A stretch of DNA of 32,022 nt from Oscillospiraceae bacterium (GTDB lineage: Bacteria; Bacillota; Clostridia; Oscillospirales; CAG-272), in NCBI GenBank assembly GCA_015063765.1, contig SVTN01000006.1, positions 1 to 32,022 of the forward strand, given 5' to 3'. The translations under genes were made by a program, and so were the position numbers. The notes under the pieces were generated by a model. The model saw only the letters and a program-made list of their open reading frames with translations. It did not search any database and was not told the DNA's origin. Numbering within the stretch: position 1 is the stretch's first letter; every line of letters begins with the position of its first letter. Positions 8,521 through 15,773 of the stretch are shown one piece after another.

Positions 8521-10446
8521 ATGAAGACTGTGGAGAAGGAAACCGAACGCACGGAAGAGAAAAAGACATCCACGGAGCAAAAGACACCGCCGAAAAGAAC
8601 ACCCTTTAAAAGGGAAGACAAGACGGCGGGCTTCTGGAGAACGCTTTTCCCCTACATGAAGCCCTTTAGGAAAAACATCATCATCGCAACCGTTCTTTCG
8701 ATGATCACGGGTGCATGCGTTGCGCTTCAGCCGCTCGTTATCAAGTATGTCGTGGACTCGGGCATCTCGGGGCAGCCCTTTGTGTTGTTTGGCAAGGAGA
8801 TCCCCGTCGCCGATCCCGTCCTCTTTATTGCCATTCTTGCGGGTGCGTACGTTCTGATCTCGCTTGGACGTATCTTCACCTGGCGTTACGGCTACAAAAA
8901 CATCTTAAAGCTGCAAGAGGGTACGCTTTTTAATCTGCGAAGCAAATTTTTTGGACATGTTCAGCGAATGTGCATGCACTTCCGCGACAAAAACTCGTCG
9001 GGTGAGCTGTACAACTACATCATGGGCGCGCCCATGACCAACATCAAAAGCTTTCTTGCGGGCATCTTCCAGGGTGTGCCGTATCAGGCGGTATCGCTTG
9101 TCATTTCGGTGGTGCTTCTCATCAGCTATGAGCCCATTTTGACCCTCATCGTGGTTGCCGCCGCTTTCGTGATGGCGTTCTTCAACCGCCGCTCGCGCAA
9201 AAAGATCCGCGAGGTCAGCCGCAACTATCTCGATGCGGAAAAGGAAACCTCGCACTATGTGTCGGATGCGCTCCACGGCGGAGAAGCGACCAAGATGTAT
9301 GCCATTGAGGACGCATCCATCACCGCCTTTGACCAAAGGCTCAACACCCTGCGTATGACGGGCATCCGCGCCCCCTTCGTGAACATCGTGGAGGCGGCAA
9401 AGCCCGAAATGGTGCAGTACATCTGCACCGCGCTCGTCTATTTCGTGGGCGGCTATTTCTGCCTTTCGGAAAGGATCCAGGTGGGTGAGCTGTATCTCTT
9501 CATTTCCACCATGGGCACCATTTTCGGTGTCATTATCGCCTGGCTCAACCTCTTTTTCTCGCAGTCGACGGCGGCGGTCGCGCTTGAGCGCATCGATGCC
9601 ATCATCGCCGAGCACAGCACCACCCCCGAGGTGGCGGCGGACTCCCGTCGCTCGGTTGAGATCGAGAAGGAGTCGGCACAAAGACACGGCAAGCCCTGTA
9701 TCGCCTTCCACAACGTCGATTTTGCGTATGGCGATAAGAAGATTTTTGAAAACCTCTCCTGTGAATTGAAATATGGCGAGAGCTTGGCACTCGTCGGCGG
9801 CTCGGGCTCGGGCAAATCCACCTTCACCAAGCTTGTCATGCGCCTTTACGAGGTGAATGGCGGTGAGGTCCTGCTCCACGACCGAAACGTCAAGGACTAC
9901 GCGACGCACGACCTGCGCCTCTCCTTCGGCGTTGTGCCGCAGAACCCCTACATTTTTAACGGTACGGTGTGGGATAATATCCGTATCGTGCGCCCCGATG
10001 CCTCAAACTATGAGATCATCAAGGCAATGGAGGTCGCCCGTGTGCATGAGTTCGTCAACGACCTGCCGCACGGCTGGAGCACCGTGATCGGTGACGGCGC
10101 GCTCGGTCTTTCGGGCGGTCAGAAGCAAAGAGTCGCCATTGCGCGCGCCATCCTCAAAAACCCCGATATCTTTATCTTCGACGAGGCAACGAGCGCGCTG
10201 GATAACGTTTCGGAGCGTCTGATCCAAGAGGCGATGGAGGAGCTGATGCAGTCGCACACCGTCATTTTCGTGGCGCATAGACTTTCCACCATCCGCAACG
10301 TCAACCGCATCCTCGTTTTTGATCACGGTAAGATCGTCGAGGAAGGAAACTACGATACCCTTGCGGCATCGAACGGTGCGTTCCGTGAGCTGTTGGATGC
10401 GGCAGAGGGCAAGCTTGCTCGCCTTGAAAATCCCCCGAAATTCTAA
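8521..10446 (+). CDS. ABC-type multidrug/lipid exporter, fused permease and ATPase
   Basis: This is a half-size type IV ABC exporter of 641 residues that should work as a homodimer or with another half in the membrane. A charged N-terminal tail (about 35 residues, rich in E, K and T) is followed by a six-helix membrane domain. The nucleotide-binding domain has Walker A GGSGSGKST (about residue 425), Q-loop VPQNPYIF, signature LSGGQKQR (about 530), Walker B IFIFDEATSALD and H-loop VAHRL. The family exports lipids, peptides or drugs; nothing here fixes the substrate. GCGGAGG precedes the ATG by 8 bases. It is the first gene of a three-gene operon with a HAD phosphatase and a DUF975 protein, and neither names a substrate. 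The family is certain, the cargo unknown. Confidence 0.92.
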   Translation: MKTVEKETERTEEKKTSTEQKTPPKRTPFKREDKTAGFWRTLFPYMKPFRKNIIIATVLSMITGACVALQPLVIKYVVDSGISGQPFVLFGKEIPVADPVLFIAILAGAYVLISLGRIFTWRYGYKNILKLQEGTLFNLRSKFFGHVQRMCMHFRDKNSSGELYNYIMGAPMTNIKSFLAGIFQGVPYQAVSLVISVVLLISYEPILTLIVVAAAFVMAFFNRRSRKKIREVSRNYLDAEKETSHYVSDALHGGEATKMYAIEDASITAFDQRLNTLRMTGIRAPFVNIVEAAKPEMVQYICTALVYFVGGYFCLSERIQVGELYLFISTMGTIFGVIIAWLNLFFSQSTAAVALERIDAIIAEHSTTPEVAADSRRSVEIEKESAQRHGKPCIAFHNVDFAYGDKKIFENLSCELKYGESLALVGGSGSGKSTFTKLVMRLYEVNGGEVLLHDRNVKDYATHDLRLSFGVVPQNPYIFNGTVWDNIRIVRPDASNYEIIKAMEVARVHEFVNDLPHGWSTVIGDGALGLSGGQKQRVAIARAILKNPDIFIFDEATSALDNVSERLIQEAMEELMQSHTVIFVAHRLSTIRNVNRILVFDHGKIVEEGNYDTLAASNGAFRELLDAAEGKLARLENPPKF

Positions 10447-10470
10447 CTAATGCAACGAAAGGTTTGCAAA

Positions 10471-11121
10471 ATGACGAAAATTTGCATCTTTGACCTGGAC
10501 GGAACACTGCTTGACACCCTCGATAACATCGGCGGCAACATGAACCGCACGCTCGCCGACTTTGACCTTGCCCCCTTTGCGCGGGAGGATTACCGCTATT
10601 TCGTGGGCAACGGATCGCGCCGCCTTACGGAGTGCGCGCTTGAGGCACGCGGCAAGCTGACGCCTGATTTTTTTGAGGAATTTTATCCCCACTTTATGAC
10701 CTATTACGCGGCATCGCCCGATGAGGGCGTGCGTGTTTACGACGGCATCCCCGCGCTTCTCTCTGCCTTGAAGGAAAGAGGGGTTCGCGTTGCCGTTTGC
10801 ACCAATAAGCCGAATGCGGCGGCACAGGGCTCGATCGCACGCTTCTTTCCCGGCGGCACCTTTGACGACATCATTGGTGCTGTTGACGGTATGCCGCTGA
10901 AGCCCTCGCCCCACGGTGTCTTGACCCTGCTTGAAAAATACGGCTTTTCCCCCGACGAAGCCGCCTTTATCGGCGATAGTGACGTCGATATGATGACTGC
11001 AAAGGCGGCTTCTACGCGCGGCTTCGGTGCGCTTTGGGGCTTCCGTACCGCCGAGGAGCTTGCGGCGGCAGGGGCGACGGCACTTCTTTCGTATCCTACA
11101 GACCTATTAAATCATATTTAA
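10471..11121 (+). CDS. HAD-family phosphatase, phosphoglycolate phosphatase-like
   Basis: The protein has 216 residues and all four HAD motifs: motif I FDLDGTLLDT (nucleophile Asp and acid/base Asp), motif II VCTNKPN, motif III lysine in LKPSP, and motif IV FIGDSDVDMMTAK. A helical cap lies between motifs I and II, as in the Gph/PGMB subgroup. These soluble enzymes dephosphorylate small phosphate esters such as 2-phosphoglycolate. The true substrate cannot be read from sequence. ATG 10471 is chosen over the track's ATG 10450, because CGAAAGG sits 8 bases before it and MTKICIFDLDGT is the usual N-terminus. It starts 24 bp after the ABC exporter and is probably in the same transcript. Confidence 0.9.
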   Translation: MTKICIFDLDGTLLDTLDNIGGNMNRTLADFDLAPFAREDYRYFVGNGSRRLTECALEARGKLTPDFFEEFYPHFMTYYAASPDEGVRVYDGIPALLSALKERGVRVAVCTNKPNAAAQGSIARFFPGGTFDDIIGAVDGMPLKPSPHGVLTLLEKYGFSPDEAAFIGDSDVDMMTAKAASTRGFGALWGFRTAEELAAAGATALLSYPTDLLNHI

Positions 11122-11139
11122 CCACGGAGGATTTTTACT

Positions 11140-11769
11140 ATGCAAAACGCTGCAACCTATCGCGCCCGCGCAAGAGAACAGATGGGAGGAAACATCTTCG
11201 CCAACAACTGGCTGATGGCGCTCGTCATTTGTCTTCTTTGCTCGCTGGTCCTGTCTGCCGCATCGGTGGTGCTGTTTGTGGGTTCCTTTTTGATCGAGGG
11301 CATCTGTCTTTACGGTATGGCACACGCCTTTTTGTCGGTGGTGCGCGGAAAAAGAGATACCTACGAGGTGCGTGACCTCACGGTGGGCTTTGACAGCCTT
11401 GGCGATCTTTTGATCCTTTCCCTGATCAAAAACATCTTCCTCTTCCTTTGGATGCTCGTCCCCGTTGTCGGCTTTATCAAGTATTACGCTTATGCCATGA
11501 CCTATTATGTCAAGTACGACCATCCCGAGTACGATTGGCGCACCGCCATCACTGAGAGCCGCCGTATGATGAACGGCCACAAGTGGCAGCTGTTTTGCCT
11601 AGAGCTGTCCTTTATCGGTTGGATGATCGTCGGCGCGCTTTGCCTTGGTGTCGGTACCCTTTGGGTCATGCCTTATATGCGCGTTGCCGAAGCCAACTTC
11701 TACGAGGACCTCAAGAAGCTTGAGGAGCCCGAGGTCGAGATCCCGCACGTCGAAGAAACCGCGGCATAA
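11140..11769 (+). CDS. DUF975-family integral membrane protein
   Basis: The protein has 209 residues and four or five hydrophobic helices (for example WLMALVICLLCSLVLSAASVVLF and LSFIGWMIVGALCLGVGTLWVMPY). The hallmarks of DUF975 are visible: an N-terminal amphipathic segment starting ATYRARAREQM, an ITESRRMMNGHKWQLFCLELSFIGW motif, and a late MPYMRVAEANFYEDL. The acidic tail is probably cytoplasmic. DUF975 proteins are common in Firmicutes and have no settled function. GGAGG lies about 9 bases before the ATG. It closes the ABC-HAD-DUF975 operon just before a terminator. Confidence 0.85.
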   Translation: MQNAATYRARAREQMGGNIFANNWLMALVICLLCSLVLSAASVVLFVGSFLIEGICLYGMAHAFLSVVRGKRDTYEVRDLTVGFDSLGDLLILSLIKNIFLFLWMLVPVVGFIKYYAYAMTYYVKYDHPEYDWRTAITESRRMMNGHKWQLFCLELSFIGWMIVGALCLGVGTLWVMPYMRVAEANFYEDLKKLEEPEVEIPHVEETAA

Positions 11770-11773
11770 ATAA

Positions 11774-11804
11774 AAAACCACGGCGAGAGCCGTGGTTTTC
11801 CTTT
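11774..11804 (+). terminator. Intrinsic terminator after the DUF975 gene
   Basis: AAAACCACGGC-GAGA-GCCGTGGTTTT is a perfect 11-bp stem with a tetraloop, ending in TTTTCCTTTT. The A-run on the other side could also serve the leftward XRE gene. Confidence 0.88.
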
Positions 11805-11836
11805 TGAAATAACCCTTCCATCAAAATCGGGAAGGG

Positions 11837-12052
11837 TTACTTTTTATTATAATCAGTCGAAAGACCTAAGATATAATCTGCGCTGACATTGTAATATTTG
11901 CATAGCGTTATCAAATGATGAATGGGCATTTCATTCGCCCCGCGCTCGTATCTTGCATACATCGTTTGTGATGTGCCAAGGACATCGGCTATTTGTTGCT
12001 GTGTTTTGTCATGATCCTCGCGCAAATCTCGAATGCGTTTGATGTATGTCAA
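11837..12052 (-). CDS. XRE-family (Cro/CI-type) helix-turn-helix repressor
   Basis: This is a small DNA-binding regulator of 71 residues. It is almost only the HTH domain: IKRIRDLREDHDKTQQQIADVLGTSQ, then MYARYERGANEMP and LCKYYNVSADYILGL, the classic SinR/Cro-like pattern. The start is set at a TTG because GAGGTG lies about 7 bases before it. The longer track ORF (ATG at 12109) would read through the promoter region and that ribosome site. It diverges from the LRR lipoprotein genes, and a perfect inverted repeat lies between the two transcripts. The likely role is to repress both itself and those genes, perhaps relieved by an antirepressor or a signal. There is no sensory domain. Identification is strong; target and signal are inferred. 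Confidence 0.88.
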   Translation of the reverse strand: MTYIKRIRDLREDHDKTQQQIADVLGTSQTMYARYERGANEMPIHHLITLCKYYNVSADYILGLSTDYNKK

Positions 12053-12076
12053 ATTTATCACCTCTGCTTTGATCTT

Positions 12077-12082
12077 ATTATA
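12077..12082 (-). promoter_or_regulatory. -10 box of the XRE regulator gene
   Basis: TATAAT on the minus strand lies about 25 bases before the TTG start. No good -35 is seen 17 bases upstream (CAATAG), and that position falls inside the inverted repeat, so autorepression is plausible. Confidence 0.6.
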
Positions 12083-12090
12083 ACAAGTAA

Positions 12091-12121
12091 AAATCTTTAC
12101 TATTGACATTAGTAAAGATTT
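12091..12121. promoter_or_regulatory. Probable XRE operator: perfect 12-bp inverted repeat
   Basis: AAATCTTTACTA (12091-12102) and TAGTAAAGATTT (12110-12121) are perfectly complementary around a 7-base centre TTGACAT. The centre is the -35 box of the rightward promoter, so a dimer bound here would block RNA polymerase. It also covers the -35 position of the leftward XRE promoter. Location, symmetry and the adjacent HTH gene make it the best operator candidate. Confidence 0.75.
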
Positions 12122-12131
12122 GTGTTATAAT
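12103..12131 (+). promoter_or_regulatory. Perfect-consensus sigma-A promoter for the LRR lipoprotein genes
   Basis: TTGACA (12103-12108), exactly 17 bases, then TATAAT (12126-12131). A full-consensus promoter under a tight operator is typical of a strongly repressible gene. The expected transcript start is near 12138, giving a leader of about 250 bases. Confidence 0.85.
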
Positions 12132-12149
12132 GAGATATCATTCGACATC

Positions 12150-12394
12150 AAAGGAGGAAAAAACAAAAGATTTGCTTCCTTAGTCTTTGCTTTTGCGTTG
12201 CCGGTAGTTTGTTTCGTAACTCTATCTGTTCAGAGCGCAGGAAGCATGGCAGGTGCGGGAAACGGAGAAAACAAAAAACAGAAACGGCGGAGGAATTCGC
12301 GGAGCTGTTGTCAAAGACGGGCGGAAAAGTTTTTTCCTTCGTACAAGGCGATGCTTGCTTTCGTTCCGCGATCAAGAAAAAAGGAGAAAAATGA
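12150..12394 (+). pseudogene. Possible decayed small secreted-protein gene in the leader
   Basis: A strong AAAGGAGG (12150-12157) stands before a reading frame with no start codon. From there one frame reads KRFASLVFAFALPVVCFVTL and then SVQSAG, which looks like a signal peptide missing its ATG. Around an A-rich stretch (about 12270-12290) coding character seems to pass to another frame, ending AEEFAELLSKTGGKVFSF and stopping at TGA 12392-12394. That stop overlaps ATG 12391 of the next gene as ATGA, a typical translational-coupling overlap. The simplest reading is a small gene broken by loss of its start and a frameshift. Otherwise it is a non-coding leader, or a 61-residue ORF from TTG 12209. 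No family is recognised. Confidence 0.3.
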
Positions 12395-13170
12395 TGTTAA
12401 AAAGAATTACTGCGCTTTTTATGCTGCTTGCACTTTGCCTTGGTATTTCGAGCTGTGCAACGGCAGGCATTCAATTCACCCTTTCAAAGGATGGTACGTA
12501 TTATATTGCTTCGGGCTATGAGTCCGGCACAGAGCTGACGAAGTTGAATATCCCCGCGGAATATAAGGGCCTGCCCGTGAAAGGGCTTTCCAATCAAATG
12601 GATCACCGTCAGGTCGTCGAGGGGACTACCGCGATTTCCCTTCCTGAAGGGCTTATTTGCCTTGATGCAAACTTTTGGGCAACCGCATATTATGCCGACG
12701 AAGGCAACTGGGAAACGGTAACGGAGGATGGGGTAACCTATCGGGCACTGTATCTTAACAGCTATCTTCTTAGTGTCGAGATCGTGTCGGGTAAAAAGAC
12801 GGATGGCTTCAACTCCTTCACCGTCAAGGATGGGACGAAGGGAATTGCAAGTCTGGCGTTTGCCGACGACAGCTCTGTGGCATACCGCTTGACCATTCCC
12901 TCTTCGGTTGATTTTTTGGGCTCCTCGGTCGCGGTTAATAAGACGGAGGTTGAGAAGAGGTGCAATCTTTTTGGAAGCTCAAGCAATCACAAGCGCATTA
13001 CCTTTGGCGGAACCGCGGAGGAATGGAAAGAACTCACCGTAGATTTGGAAGACCAGGTCGGCGAAATGACATTCTATGAGGATCCGGCGTACGATGCGAG
13101 AGACATTCTCGCAACCGGGTACGGCATCTGGATCGTAAACTGCACGGACGGCACGTGCGTATATGACTGA
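12394..13170 (+). CDS. Putative lipoprotein with degenerate BspA-type leucine-rich region
   Basis: The protein has 258 residues. The lipoprotein signal peptide ends in a lipobox ISSC (Cys about 21), so it should be lipid-anchored outside the membrane. The body has weak LRR_5-like strands: LNIPAEYKGLPVKGLS, ISLPEGLICLDANFW and LTIPSSVDFLGSS. It has the C-terminal ITFGGTAEEWKEL...NCTDGTCVY element common in clostridial BspA-like surface proteins. Canonical repeats are few, so it looks worn or shortened. AAGGAGA lies at 12381-12387, and ATG 12391 or 12394 could start; 12394 gives better spacing, 12391 better coupling. It is the first clear gene after the repressible promoter and pairs with a related lipoprotein downstream. 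Ligand unknown. Confidence 0.72.
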   Translation: MLKRITALFMLLALCLGISSCATAGIQFTLSKDGTYYIASGYESGTELTKLNIPAEYKGLPVKGLSNQMDHRQVVEGTTAISLPEGLICLDANFWATAYYADEGNWETVTEDGVTYRALYLNSYLLSVEIVSGKKTDGFNSFTVKDGTKGIASLAFADDSSVAYRLTIPSSVDFLGSSVAVNKTEVEKRCNLFGSSSNHKRITFGGTAEEWKELTVDLEDQVGEMTFYEDPAYDARDILATGYGIWIVNCTDGTCVYD

Positions 13171-13193
13171 TTTTAACATAAGGGGAATATGAA

Positions 13194-14015
13194 ATGAGAA
13201 AAATTGCTTTTTTGCTTAGTTGCATTATGTTGTTCGGTTGCTTCTTTTTGTTGACCTCTTGCGGAGACGAATCCGGTCTGCTTTTTGCGGAGTATGTCGA
13301 GGAGGGGAAGGTGGTTGGCTATTCGGTTACGGGACGCGGCGAGTCCACCGCAACAGATCTTGTTGTTCCCGAAACGTATAAGGGAAGGCCTGTCATGGCA
13401 ATCGGCGATTCGGCGTTTTTGGAATGCGAAGCGCTCACATCCGTAACGCTTCCGGATAGCATCGTTTCCGTTGGCAACACTGCTTTCAAGAATTGTACGG
13501 CACTGAAGCGCATCAATACACCCGCATCCTTGAAAACCATTGGTATAGAGGCGTTTTTTGGATGCGAGGCACTTGAAGCCTTTGATATACCCGACGCTAC
13601 CATCAAAAGCATTGGTGCGGATGCCTTTGGGGGAACGGCTTGTATTACAACCGACGAAGCTACCAAAACACAGTATGTTGATGGGTGGGCAGTCAGAATT
13701 GTAGATGCACAAAGCCTCTCTTGGAGCGATGTTGTTTATTTGCGCGATGATACGGTCGGTGTCGCAGACGGTCTTGCTGCCACGGGGTACGATATGAAAA
13801 ATATTTTCTTTGAAAAGGTCGTTGTGCCCAAATCCGTTAAGCGCCTGCTGATGAACAAGGCGTTTAATTACAAGGGTATTGAATACGCCGGAACGATGGA
13901 AGAATTTAAAGAGATCGCTCCCAATTTGGGATATACAATCGTTACTTGGTCGTCTACTGTAACCTGCACGGACGGAGAGATTCGTTTTTCGAGCATGACG
14001 GCATACCCATACTAA
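13194..14015 (+). CDS. BspA-type leucine-rich repeat (LRR_5) lipoprotein
   Basis: The protein has 273 residues. The signal peptide ends in lipobox LTSC with Cys 23. The central part shows clear BspA-like repeats of about 23 residues: AIGDSAFLECEALTSVTLPD, VGNTAFKNCTALKRINTPAS, and IGIEAFFGCEALEAFDIPD, then a weaker fourth. The end carries the IEYAGTMEEFKEIAPN and VTCTDGEI elements shared with the preceding gene, so the two are paralogues. BspA-type repeats mediate protein or matrix binding in other bacteria. Here the ligand is unknown. AAGGGGA precedes the ATG by 6 bases. It lies 23 bp after the first lipoprotein and is followed by a terminator, so the pair is one transcription unit under the XRE-controlled promoter. 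Confidence 0.85.
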   Translation: MRKIAFLLSCIMLFGCFFLLTSCGDESGLLFAEYVEEGKVVGYSVTGRGESTATDLVVPETYKGRPVMAIGDSAFLECEALTSVTLPDSIVSVGNTAFKNCTALKRINTPASLKTIGIEAFFGCEALEAFDIPDATIKSIGADAFGGTACITTDEATKTQYVDGWAVRIVDAQSLSWSDVVYLRDDTVGVADGLAATGYDMKNIFFEKVVVPKSVKRLLMNKAFNYKGIEYAGTMEEFKEIAPNLGYTIVTWSSTVTCTDGEIRFSSMTAYPY

Positions 14016-14039
14016 ACGCAGAGTACTATTAGATAGAAA

Positions 14040-14071
14040 AAGGGCTTTCGCATTGCGAAAGCCCTTCTTCG
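14040..14071. terminator. Bidirectional intrinsic terminator
   Basis: AAGGGCTTTCGC-ATT-GCGAAAGCCCTT is a perfect 12-bp stem between convergent genes. CTTCGTT follows on the + strand, and CCCTTTTTC follows on the minus strand. It can end both the LRR operon and the leftward kinase gene. Confidence 0.85.
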
Positions 14072-14079
14072 TTAAGTGA

Positions 14080-15156
14080 TTATTTTTTTAAGCAATTCTT
14101 GACGATCTCGTGCAGCTCGGGAAGCAGCTTTTCGATCTCCTTAGCCTGCTTGATCTGGTTGCGGGCGCGGTCGAGGTTGTGACGGGGACGGTGAGTGCGG
14201 AAGTAGACGTCGCCGTTCAGGTCGTCGGTGAGGAAGCGCATGCCGCATTCCAGCGTCAAAAGAAGCGCGCTTTCGGGGAGAAGGTCGATCTCCTCCTCGG
14301 TGATGGCGTCGCCCGTCGCTTCGAGGTAGCCCTTGGTGAAGGCGGCGAACTTTGCGGTATCAAAGCCGACAAGCGAGAGGTCGGTTTCGTCCTCTGCGGC
14401 GGTAGCCGCACCCGTGCGGAGCGCGTCGCCAAAGTCGTAAAGACGGGAGCCGGGCATAACGGTATCGAGGTCGATGACCGCGAGGGGGTGTCCGTCCTCG
14501 GCATCAAAGAGGATGTTGTTGATCTTGGTATCGTTGTGGGTCACGGCGAGGGGAAGTCTGCCGTCAGCAAGACGCTCGGTTACCGTGCCGTAGAAGATGG
14601 CGTATTCCTTGAAAAATTCGATCTCTGCCACATCCTCGGCGGCTCTTCCTGCCGTATCCTTTTCGATGGCGGCGAGAAGATCCTCGTAGCGCGAGGGGGT
14701 GTCGTGGAAGTGGGGAATGACCTCGGAGAGGGTTTCGGCAGGGTAGTCGGCGAGATGGCGGCCGAACTCACCGAAGGCAAGACCTGCGAGGCGGAGCGTT
14801 TCGGGGGTCACCATATCGAAGCACTGCGAGTCCTCAATAAAGAGATACGCTCTGTAGAACTTGCCGTCAAAGGTCTTGTACATGGCGCCGTCCTTGGCGG
14901 GAACGACGGTGAGGGTGTAGCGGTCGGGATCCTTGCCGTTTGCCTTCAGCTTCTTGCCGAGGTGCTGGGTCACGCCGACGATGTTTTCCATCATGGCGAC
15001 GGGGTCCTTGAAAATGTTTGTGTTGATCTCCTGCACGATGAGGCGGGGATAGGTTTCGGTAACGTAGGTCTTGTTGATATGACCGTTGCCGTACAGCTCA
15101 GGGATGATCTTAATGCCATATGCCTCTTCAACGAGGGCGAGAGTATTGTTTTCCAT
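14080..15156 (-). CDS. nahK: N-acetylhexosamine 1-kinase-like sugar kinase (APH fold)
   Basis: The protein has 358 residues, about the same as bifidobacterial NahK (LnpB), which phosphorylates GlcNAc and GalNAc at C1 in the cytoplasm for mucin and milk-sugar use. It shares with that family, as recalled, YGNGHINKTYV near the start, IPHFHDTPSRYED, the catalytic loop THNDTKINNIL (D209), the metal site VIDLDTVMPGS with DFGDALRTGA, and LLTLECGMRFL near the end. The fold is that of aminoglycoside phosphotransferases, but the motifs fit NahK, not antibiotic resistance. AGGAAGAG lies about 7 bases before the ATG, and a TATAAT -10 box lies at 15207-15212 (minus). No phosphorylase or sugar transporter is next to it, so it stands outside the usual lnp cluster. 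The sugar itself is not proven. Confidence 0.82.
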   Translation of the reverse strand: MENNTLALVEEAYGIKIIPELYGNGHINKTYVTETYPRLIVQEINTNIFKDPVAMMENIVGVTQHLGKKLKANGKDPDRYTLTVVPAKDGAMYKTFDGKFYRAYLFIEDSQCFDMVTPETLRLAGLAFGEFGRHLADYPAETLSEVIPHFHDTPSRYEDLLAAIEKDTAGRAAEDVAEIEFFKEYAIFYGTVTERLADGRLPLAVTHNDTKINNILFDAEDGHPLAVIDLDTVMPGSRLYDFGDALRTGAATAAEDETDLSLVGFDTAKFAAFTKGYLEATGDAITEEEIDLLPESALLLTLECGMRFLTDDLNGDVYFRTHRPRHNLDRARNQIKQAKEIEKLLPELHEIVKNCLKK

Positions 15157-15309
15157 GGATGCTCTTCCTTTTGCTTTTTGTTTGCGGCGAAAGCCACATC
15201 TCTTTTATTATACAACAGTTTCCAAAAAAAAGAAAGGGGGAAAAGGGGTATTTTTTCAAAAAAGAGGGAAAAATACATAAAAAAACAAAAGAAGGGAAGG
15301 AAAAGGGCA

Positions 15310-15759
15310 ATGCAACGGTTTGACAAGGAGAAATATGCGGCGTACGCGAACAAAAGAGCGGGGCGCTCCCCCGTTTTGAAAAATCTTTTGTTTGCCTTTT
15401 TGATCGGGGGCGGCATTTGCCTTCTCGGCGAAGCGCTCTTTTCGCTTTACGTGTATTTGGGGCTTGCGGAAAAAACGGCAGGTGTTACGGTCACAGTCAG
15501 CCTGATCTTCCTCTCGGCACTCTTTACCCTCCTCGGCGTCTTTGACCGTATCGCCCGTGTGGCGGGCGCGGGGACCCTTCTCCCCGTGACGGGCTTTGCA
15601 AACGCCGTCGTTTCCCCCGCGATGGACAATAAAAGCGAGGGCTTCGTCATGGGCGTCGGGGCAAAAATGTTTATCGTTGCAGGCCCTGTGCTTGTGTATG
15701 GCACGGCGGCAGGGGTTTTGCTGGGTGTGGCGCTCTACGTGGTCGGATTGTTTCAATAA
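15310..15759 (+). CDS. spoVAC: Stage V sporulation protein AC (dipicolinate channel component)
   Basis: The protein has 149 residues and four membrane helices. SpoVAC sits in the inner membrane of the forespore and helps take up and release calcium dipicolinate; in B. subtilis it also acts as a mechanosensitive channel. The family hallmarks are clear: a basic N-terminus before FLIGGGICLLGEALF, then LLGVFDRIARVAGAGTLLPVTGFANAV and NKSEGFVMGVGAKMF. The long track ORF from 14110 is only an antisense frame fused to this gene. ATG 15310 has GGAAGG and AAAGGG upstream and gives the family length. The usual partners spoVAD and spoVAEb do not follow; the gene stands alone. It fits with dpaA/dpaB, which make the cargo, about 8 kb away. 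No convincing sigma-G promoter was found. Confidence 0.93.
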   Translation: MQRFDKEKYAAYANKRAGRSPVLKNLLFAFLIGGGICLLGEALFSLYVYLGLAEKTAGVTVTVSLIFLSALFTLLGVFDRIARVAGAGTLLPVTGFANAVVSPAMDNKSEGFVMGVGAKMFIVAGPVLVYGTAAGVLLGVALYVVGLFQ

Positions 15760-15773
15760 AGGTGCTGTCTCGG

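Noticed and set aside
12120-12521. 133-codon ORF across the LRR leader
   Set aside because: Its start lies inside the promoter, and its 3' part is an off-frame reading of the lipoprotein gene. Only the signal-peptide-like part is kept, as a possible pseudogene.
14110-15309. 400-codon plus-strand extension of spoVAC
   Set aside because: The extension is antisense to the nahK-like gene and only happens to be in frame with spoVAC. SpoVAC proteins are about 150 residues.
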